A stretch of DNA of 64,000 nucleotides from Micromonospora aurantiaca ATCC 27029 (GTDB lineage: Bacteria > Actinomycetota > Actinomycetes > Mycobacteriales > Micromonosporaceae): NCBI RefSeq assembly GCF_000145235.1, contig NC_014391.1, forward strand, positions 372,001 to 436,000, in the 5' to 3' direction. Made by a program: the position numbers and the translations under genes. The notes beneath the pieces were generated by a model. That model saw only the letters and a program-made list of their open reading frames with translations, was not told where the DNA came from and did not search any database. Below are positions 58,810 through 64,000 of the stretch, one piece after another (positions within the stretch are counted from its first letter, which is position 1; each line of letters starts with the position of its first letter).

Positions 58810-61602
58810 TCAGCTCCGCGGCGGAACCACGTACACAGTGGCGTACGAGTTGTCCTTGACGGCCCGCTTGATGATGATCGAGACGCCGTACTGGACGCCC
58901 GCGTCACCCGGGTTGCCGGTGCCGAGCACGATCGCCCCGCCACCCAGCGTCGAACCGTAGTAGTCCGTCGCCGGGGTGCCGTCCGGGTTCACCACCCGGG
59001 TCGTGTACTGCTGGTTGCCCCGCGACGGGACGACCACCGAGGCGTCGTTGTCCCGCGCGTACGCGGCGCCGTCACGGATCTCGATGCCCGGGTACCAGCC
59101 CTTGGCGTCGGTGAAACCGCGCACCGGAGCCTGCGGGCCGAACTTCGTGCAGTACTCGCTGTACGGCTCGTCCGCCGCCTCCAGGCACTCCTTGAACGGG
59201 TACGTCGGCTTCAGGCCGAACGCGGCGTTGGAGGACTGCGGCCGGCTGGGCAGGTTCTTCAGCACCGACGGGTCCTTCTCGGCCGCGACGCCCTTGCGGC
59301 GCAGCGGGTCGTTGTGCGAGTCGACGATCAGCAGACCGCCCTTGGCGCCGTAGCTGGGCAGCGCGGTCATCTGCGCGGTGACGTGGTTGACGTCGCCGAG
59401 CTGGGTGTCCCGGTACCAGACCAGCATGCCCGGCGCGTTGTACGCGATCCGGTCGACCTTCCACGCCTCGTGCGAGTAGACGGTGTCGTAGGTGTACTTC
59501 AGGCCCTTGTCGAAGCCGTCGAAGTTACGCCACTCGGCCAGGTAGTAGTGCGACTTCACCTGGGTGCCCGAGTCGATGTACCAACCCGCGCCGCTGGTGT
59601 CGGTGAAGGTGCCACCGGTCTGGGTCCAGCCCGCCGCGCCGCTCTCCACGTCGTCGCTCCAGGTGGTGGCGCCGCCGCCGGTCACCGAGAAGTCGTCGGC
59701 GAACCAGCCGCGCTCCACGAACGCCTCGTCGGTGGCGTAGCGCAGCCGCACCTGCACGGTCTGCCCGGCGTACGACGACAGGTCGACGTAGTCGTGCCGC
59801 CACCCGTTCGTGCTGCCGGTCAGGCCGTACTTCTTGTTGCCGAAGTCGACCATGCGGCCGTTCGGGTCGGCGTAGCCGTCGTTGGTGGAGACCAGCGCGC
59901 CGCCCTCGGCGTACACCTTCTGCTCGCTCCAGGTGGCACCGCCGTCGGTGGAGACCTCGACGAAGCCGAAGTCCCAGTCCGCCTCGATGACGTAGTTGTT
60001 CCACATCCAGAACTTCGCATCAGCGGCGTTCGGGACGGTCACCGTGCGGCTGAGCTTGACGTCGGCCCAGTTCTGGTCGGCGCCGGAGTACCACATGTTC
60101 GAGCCGCTGTGCGGCGTGGCCAGCGAGATCACCTTGTCCGGCAGGTCGATCTTGATGCCGTCCTCGGTGCCGACCGGCGTACGTGACGTCTGCCCGAGCT
60201 TGACCAGCTTGGACCGGTCACCCGGGCCGAACGTCTTCGGCTCGGCCCAGCCGAGCACCCACTTGTCCCAGAGGCCCATGTGGGTGGGCAGCGCCTGGAA
60301 GATCTCGCCGGAGTGCGAGCCGGACGCCATCAGGTCCCAGAAGTCCACGTCGGAGTCGGCGTTGCCGGAGGTGTCGTAGAGGTCCGGCAGGCCCAGGTCG
60401 TGCCCGAACTCGTGGGCGAAGACGCCGACGCCGGCGTCCTCCGGCTGCACGATGTAGTTCGACACCTTCAGGTTGGTGCCCGGAATCGTGTAGCCACCGG
60501 TCACGGTCGACGAGTGCGCCCAGACCGAGTAGATGCCGACGTCGCCGCCGCCGCGGGACTTGCCCTGGTTGGCGTGCACCAGCACGAGGTGGTCGATCAC
60601 GCCGTCCGGCTCGTGGTAGTTGCCGTCGCCGTCGCGGTCGCTCTGGTCCTCGATGTCGTAGTCGGCCCAGGGGAAGTTCGGGTCGGCCGCGGCCAGCGCG
60701 TCGATCGCGTCGGTGGCGAGCCGGCCGGCGCCCTGCGGGTTGTCCGGGTGGCCGTTCATCGACTGCTCACGCCCGGCGACCCAGTTGCCGTTCTCGTCCT
60801 GGAAGCAGCGCGAGGCGGCGTACCAGCCCTCCGAGTGCGGCACCGTGATCCACGGGCTGGCCTGCCCGTCCACTGTGTACGCGCCCTTGGACATCTCCAG
60901 GTACATGTTGTGCATGGTCCGCCCGGCGAGGCTGATGCCCGGCTTGCCGTCCGGCCCCTTCAGGTCCTTGCGGACCCGCTCGGTGATGCCCTTCTTGCTG
61001 TACAGCATCTTGTCGTAGTGGGCCGGAGAGAAGTCCGGCACCCACATCGAGTTGTTGTCCTTGTGCGGCAGCGTGGCCGGGTTCGGGATCGTGTTGTGCC
61101 GCGGCCCGTTCTGCACGGTGCCGGGAACGCAGGTGCGGTCCTCGAACACCGTCTTCGGGACCATCACGTCGGTGAAGTCGTCGTTGGCCTTGTCGTTGAA
61201 CTCGACGAGCAGCGTCAGCAGCTTGGCGGTCTGTGTGCTCTTGGCCTTCTTGATCTTCCGAGGGCTGTGGCCGGTCCGGATGGACTTGGCCTCCAGCTTG
61301 GCCAGCTCGCGGGCCGCGATCGGGTTGCCCCCGGCGTACTTGCGGTCGTAGGCGCGGGCCTCGTCCGCCGGCGAGGAGAAGACGCCGTCGCGGCCCTTGA
61401 CCTCCTTGCCGCCGGTGTCCGGCTGGACCTCGGGCTCGGCGTAGTTGATGTAGTGCTCGTCCGCCCCGATCGTGACCGGTGCGGAGCGGGCCGGCTGGGC
61501 CGCCGCGCTGCCCGTCACGGTCAGCGACGTGGCCGCGAGCGCGATGGCGGGCAGTGCGACGAGTAAGCGTCGCCGTGCCCTGTGCTGCGACATGGGGAGC
61601 AT
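58810..61602 (-). CDS. secreted immune-inhibitor-A-type M6 metalloprotease, 930 residues
   Basis: A second InhA-type zinc protease on the same strand, upstream of the first. Signal peptide with RRR and LLVALPAIALAATSLTVTGS (about 10-35), propeptide to ~130, catalytic domain with HEFGHDLGLPD near residue 397 and SDRDGDGNYHEPDGVIDHL before it. Beta-sandwich modules follow with STDGGATWSEQKVYAEGG, VTGGGATTWSDDVESGAAGW and APGMLVWYRDTQLGDVNHV. The extra ~125 residues relative to the neighbour are mainly in the C-terminal part (FGLKPTYPFKECLEAADEPY onward). Starts: ATG 61602 (GGAG 5 bases upstream) chosen over ATG 61593. It has its own terminator, so the two proteases are separate units. Confidence 0.9.
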   Translation of the reverse strand: MLPMSQHRARRRLLVALPAIALAATSLTVTGSAAAQPARSAPVTIGADEHYINYAEPEVQPDTGGKEVKGRDGVFSSPADEARAYDRKYAGGNPIAARELAKLEAKSIRTGHSPRKIKKAKSTQTAKLLTLLVEFNDKANDDFTDVMVPKTVFEDRTCVPGTVQNGPRHNTIPNPATLPHKDNNSMWVPDFSPAHYDKMLYSKKGITERVRKDLKGPDGKPGISLAGRTMHNMYLEMSKGAYTVDGQASPWITVPHSEGWYAASRCFQDENGNWVAGREQSMNGHPDNPQGAGRLATDAIDALAAADPNFPWADYDIEDQSDRDGDGNYHEPDGVIDHLVLVHANQGKSRGGGDVGIYSVWAHSSTVTGGYTIPGTNLKVSNYIVQPEDAGVGVFAHEFGHDLGLPDLYDTSGNADSDVDFWDLMASGSHSGEIFQALPTHMGLWDKWVLGWAEPKTFGPGDRSKLVKLGQTSRTPVGTEDGIKIDLPDKVISLATPHSGSNMWYSGADQNWADVKLSRTVTVPNAADAKFWMWNNYVIEADWDFGFVEVSTDGGATWSEQKVYAEGGALVSTNDGYADPNGRMVDFGNKKYGLTGSTNGWRHDYVDLSSYAGQTVQVRLRYATDEAFVERGWFADDFSVTGGGATTWSDDVESGAAGWTQTGGTFTDTSGAGWYIDSGTQVKSHYYLAEWRNFDGFDKGLKYTYDTVYSHEAWKVDRIAYNAPGMLVWYRDTQLGDVNHVTAQMTALPSYGAKGGLLIVDSHNDPLRRKGVAAEKDPSVLKNLPSRPQSSNAAFGLKPTYPFKECLEAADEPYSEYCTKFGPQAPVRGFTDAKGWYPGIEIRDGAAYARDNDASVVVPSRGNQQYTTRVVNPDGTPATDYYGSTLGGGAIVLGTGNPGDAGVQYGVSIIIKRAVKDNSYATVYVVPPRS

Positions 61603-61774
61603 GCCACTCCGTTCGTAGGGAATGGTGGGGACCGGCCGTCTCAGTGACGCTCGTCGAAATCCGCCGGTTGGCTGAACGTAACCGACGACGAGCGACATCG
61701 ACAGAGTTGATCAGGCCCTCTGGCCGATCAGGTCAGTCCCGGATCCCCCGATCGACCGGCGCGGATCCCGGATG

Positions 61775-61815
61775 CGACGAGGGGGCGGACCGTCCGGCGG
61801 CCCGCCCCCTCGTCG
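61775..61815 (-). terminator. acs terminator
   Basis: CGACGAGGGGGCGG (61775-61788) pairs exactly with 61802-61815 (14 pairs), 8 bases beyond the acs stop. A separate wide inverted pair CGCTCGTCG (61648-61656) / CGACGAGCG (61686-61694) lies nearer the protease start and may be regulatory. Confidence 0.8.
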
Positions 61816-61822
61816 GTCGACG

Positions 61823-63811
61823 TCAGTCCTCGTCGGACTTCCCGCCGCTCATCCCCGACGAGATCAATTCCATGACCGAGGAGTCCTGGAGCGTGGTCAC
61901 GTCGCCGAGCGACCGGTTCTCCGCCACGTCCCGCAGCAGCCGGCGCATGATCTTGCCGGAGCGGGTCTTCGGCAGCTCCGGCACCAGCATGATCTGCCGC
62001 GGCTTGGCGATCGGGCCGAGCGTCTTCGCCACGTGGTTGCGCAGCTCGGCGATGAGCTGTTCGCCCGCGTCACCGGAGATCTCCGCGCTGCCGCGCGGGA
62101 TGGCGAACGCGACAATCGCCTGGCCGGTGGTCGGGTCGGTCGCGCCCACCACCGCCGCCTCCGCCACCGACGGGTGGCTGACCAGCGCCGACTCCACCTC
62201 CGTGGTGGAGATGTTGTGGCCGGACACCAGCATCACGTCGTCCACCCGGCCGAGCAGCCAGATGTGCCCGTCGTCGTCCTTCTTCGCGCCGTCACCGGCG
62301 AAGTAGACCCACTCGTCCCCGGTGTTCGCACCGGCGCCGAACCGGGACCAGTACGTCTCCAGGAACCGGTTGTCGTCGCCCCAGATCGTCCGCAGCATCG
62401 ACGGCCACGGCTCCTTCAGCACGAGGTATCCGCCGCCGCCGTTCGGCACCGACTGGCCCTGGTCGTCGACCACGTCGGCGACGATGCCGGGCAGCGGGCT
62501 CATCGCCGAGCCGGGCTTCGCCTCGGTCACGCCGGGCAGCGGCGAGATCATGATGGCGCCGGTCTCGGTCTGCCACCAGGTGTCCACCACCGGCAGCTCG
62601 CCGCGGCCGACGTGCTGCCGGTACCAGATCCACGCCTCCGGGTTGATCGGCTCACCGACGCTGCCGAGCAGGCGCAGCGACGACAGGTCGTACCCGGCCG
62701 GGATGTCCTCGCCCCACTTCATCATGGTGCGGATCAGCGTCGGCGCGGTGTACAGGATGGTCACCTTGTACTTGTCGACGACCTCCCAGAACCGGCCCTT
62801 GTGCGGGGTGTCCGGCGTGCCCTCGTACATGACCTGGGTGGCGCCGTTGGAGAGCGGGCCGTACACGATGTAGGAGTGCCCGGTCACCCAGCCGATGTCG
62901 GCCGTGCACCAGTAGACGTCCGTCTCCGGCTTCAGGTCGAACACCGCGTGCGTGGTGTACGACGTCTGGGTCAGGTAGCCGCCGGTGGTGTGCAGGATGC
63001 CCTTCGGGCGGGCGGTCGTGCCGCTGGTGTAGAGGATGAACAGCGGGTGCTCGGCGTCGAACGCCTGCGCCTCGTGCTCCGGCGACGCCGTCTCCACCGT
63101 CTCGTGCCACCAGTGGTCCTTCGCCGACCAGGCGACCTCCTCACCGGTACGCCGGACCACCAGCACGTGCTCGACCGACGGGCAGTTCGCCACCGCCTCG
63201 TCCACCGTCGGCTTGAGCGCCGACGGCTTGCCCCGGCGGAAGCCGCCGTCCGCGGTGATCACCACCTTGGCGCTGGCGTCCTGGATCCGGTTGGTGAGCG
63301 CGTCGGCGGAGAAGCCGCCGAACACCACGCTGTGCGTGGCGCCGATCCGGGCGCAGGCGAGCATCGCCACCGCCGCCTCCGGGATCATCGGCAGGTAGAT
63401 CGCCACCCGGTCACCGGCGGTCACGCCCAGCTCGGTCAGCGCGTTCGCCGCCTGACAGGTGAGCTTGTGCAGGTCGGCGTAGGTGACGGTACGGGTGTCG
63501 CCCGGCTCGCCCTCCCAGTGGATCGCCACCTTGTCGCCGAGGCCCGCCTCGACGTGCCGGTCCAGGCAGTTGTACGCCACGTTGAGCTTGCCCCCGGTGA
63601 ACCACTTCGCGAACGGGGCGTTCGACCAGTCGAGCACCTGCTCCCACGGCTGGGCCCAGGCCAGCCGGCCGGCCTGGCGCTCCCAGAAGGCCAGCCGGTC
63701 CCCGGCCGCCTCCTCGTACGCCTCGGCGGTCACGTTGGCGTTCGCGGCGAGTTCAGCCGGCGGCGGGAACTGGCGCGTCTCGTTCAGCAAGTTGGCCAAT
63801 GCCTCGCTCAT
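61823..63811 (-). CDS. acs: acetyl-CoA synthetase
   Basis: A 662-residue AMP-forming acetate-CoA ligase, converting acetate, ATP and CoA to acetyl-CoA. Core motifs: ATP loop FILYTSGTTARPKGILHTTG, WCTADIGWVTGHSYIVYGPL in pieces, the adenylate motif DTWWQTETGAIMISP, DGHIWLLGRVDDVMLVSGHN, hinge GRVDD, and the C-terminal acetylation site PKTRSGKIMRRLLRD whose Lys is the target of Pat/CobB control in other bacteria. The ATP-loop TARPKG replaces the common TGKPKG. AAGGAG lies 7 bases before the ATG. Upstream, TAACCT on the minus strand (63862-63857) is a possible -10. Single gene with its own terminator. Confidence 0.96.
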   Translation of the reverse strand: MSEALANLLNETRQFPPPAELAANANVTAEAYEEAAGDRLAFWERQAGRLAWAQPWEQVLDWSNAPFAKWFTGGKLNVAYNCLDRHVEAGLGDKVAIHWEGEPGDTRTVTYADLHKLTCQAANALTELGVTAGDRVAIYLPMIPEAAVAMLACARIGATHSVVFGGFSADALTNRIQDASAKVVITADGGFRRGKPSALKPTVDEAVANCPSVEHVLVVRRTGEEVAWSAKDHWWHETVETASPEHEAQAFDAEHPLFILYTSGTTARPKGILHTTGGYLTQTSYTTHAVFDLKPETDVYWCTADIGWVTGHSYIVYGPLSNGATQVMYEGTPDTPHKGRFWEVVDKYKVTILYTAPTLIRTMMKWGEDIPAGYDLSSLRLLGSVGEPINPEAWIWYRQHVGRGELPVVDTWWQTETGAIMISPLPGVTEAKPGSAMSPLPGIVADVVDDQGQSVPNGGGGYLVLKEPWPSMLRTIWGDDNRFLETYWSRFGAGANTGDEWVYFAGDGAKKDDDGHIWLLGRVDDVMLVSGHNISTTEVESALVSHPSVAEAAVVGATDPTTGQAIVAFAIPRGSAEISGDAGEQLIAELRNHVAKTLGPIAKPRQIMLVPELPKTRSGKIMRRLLRDVAENRSLGDVTTLQDSSVMELISSGMSGGKSDED

Positions 63812-63937
63812 GCGGTGACTCCTTCGTCGCGTGACCTGCGTCTCCTACTCCGGGGAAGGTTAGTCCCGCCGTACCCCGCTCGCGACCGTCCGGCCCCTCA
63901 CCGCGCGCCCAGTGGCCCTTCCCTCGCGCCGAGGTGT

Positions 63938-63989
63938 AAGGAAGGGCCCCTTATTAACGCCTCCGGTAGAGGAAGGGCCCCTTATTAAC
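63938..63989. repeat. two-unit GGGGCCC repeat, copy 2 (inverted relative to copy 1)
   Basis: AAGGAAGGGCCCCTTATTAAC (63938-63958, of which 19 bases form the unit), linker GCCTCCGGTAGA (63959-63970), unit GGAAGGGCCCCTTATTAAC (63971-63989). It is the reverse complement of 7395-7446 apart from one or two bases per unit; the 12-base linker is identical. Lies ~126 bases upstream of acs. The 11 bases after it reach the window end with nothing else visible. Confidence 0.85.
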
Positions 63990-64000
63990 AACCCCCGGCT

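Overview
The window is high-GC actinobacterial DNA, most likely from Micromonospora or a close relative in the Micromonosporaceae. The evidence is strong G/C third-codon bias, frequent GTG starts with 4-base GTGA/ATGA overlaps, a futalosine-type menaquinone pathway, mycobacterial-style type VII secretion (T7SS) parts, a 14-gene nuo operon and a paaABCDE operon. No rRNA, tRNA, CRISPR array, transposase, integrase or prophage was seen. This looks like chromosomal core with small accessory pockets. The genus is inferred from gene content, not from a marker gene.

Layout. 1-772: partial ABC-transporter ATPase on the minus strand. 922-3145: four-gene T7SS-associated module (EspC-like, WXG100-like, YbaB-like, PH-like). 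3249-7386: HelD-type helicase, then an ArsR-type regulator and an MFS pump separated by a 15-bp-arm inverted repeat. 7523-17142: mqnA, a coupled pair of serine beta-lactamase-fold proteins, paaABCDE, a DUF3592 membrane protein, a Phd/VapC toxin-antitoxin pair with a clear operator, and mqnC. 17576-21347: LPxTG surface protein, menG (ubiE), a 72-residue protein and a geranylgeranyl-reductase-type flavoprotein. 21483-37674: complete nuoABCDEFGHIJKLMN with a 22-codon ORF between nuoL and nuoM and a strong terminator, followed by a polyprenyl diphosphate synthase (37764-38804). 38930-46738: MFS/IclR pair, PhoX phosphatase, ECF sigma/anti-sigma pair, RarD, GNAT and a small membrane protein. 46806-54476: second T7SS locus (eccE, two WXG100 genes, mycP, a 1066-residue SseB-domain protein and a small overlapping gene). 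54478-63811: alpha/beta hydrolase lacking its nucleophile, a hypothetical, two large secreted M6 metalloproteases and acs.

How the genes fit together. Much of the middle is respiratory: mqnA and mqnC (early futalosine pathway), the polyprenyl synthase (probable menaquinone side chain), menG (ring methylation) and the reductase (probable side-chain saturation) all feed menaquinone, the electron acceptor of the Nuo complex. paaABCDE and acs supply acyl-CoA carbon. The edges of the window and the 46.8-61.6 kb region are envelope or secretion functions: T7SS, mycosin, secreted proteases, Tat phosphatase and a sortase substrate.

The most unusual signals are as follows. (1) The SseB-domain protein beside mycP carries an array of about 18 Thr-x-x-Leu/Phe motifs. 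(2) A ~50-bp repeat sits inside both the paa and nuo operons and ends exactly in the downstream ribosome binding site. (3) A two-unit GGGGCCC-centred repeat occurs near both ends of the window in opposite orientation. (4) Long inverted repeats plus G-runs in two convergent gaps give two unrelated transporters Thr-Pro tails. (5) A recurrent TANNNT-N6-7-start arrangement implies many leaderless mRNAs.
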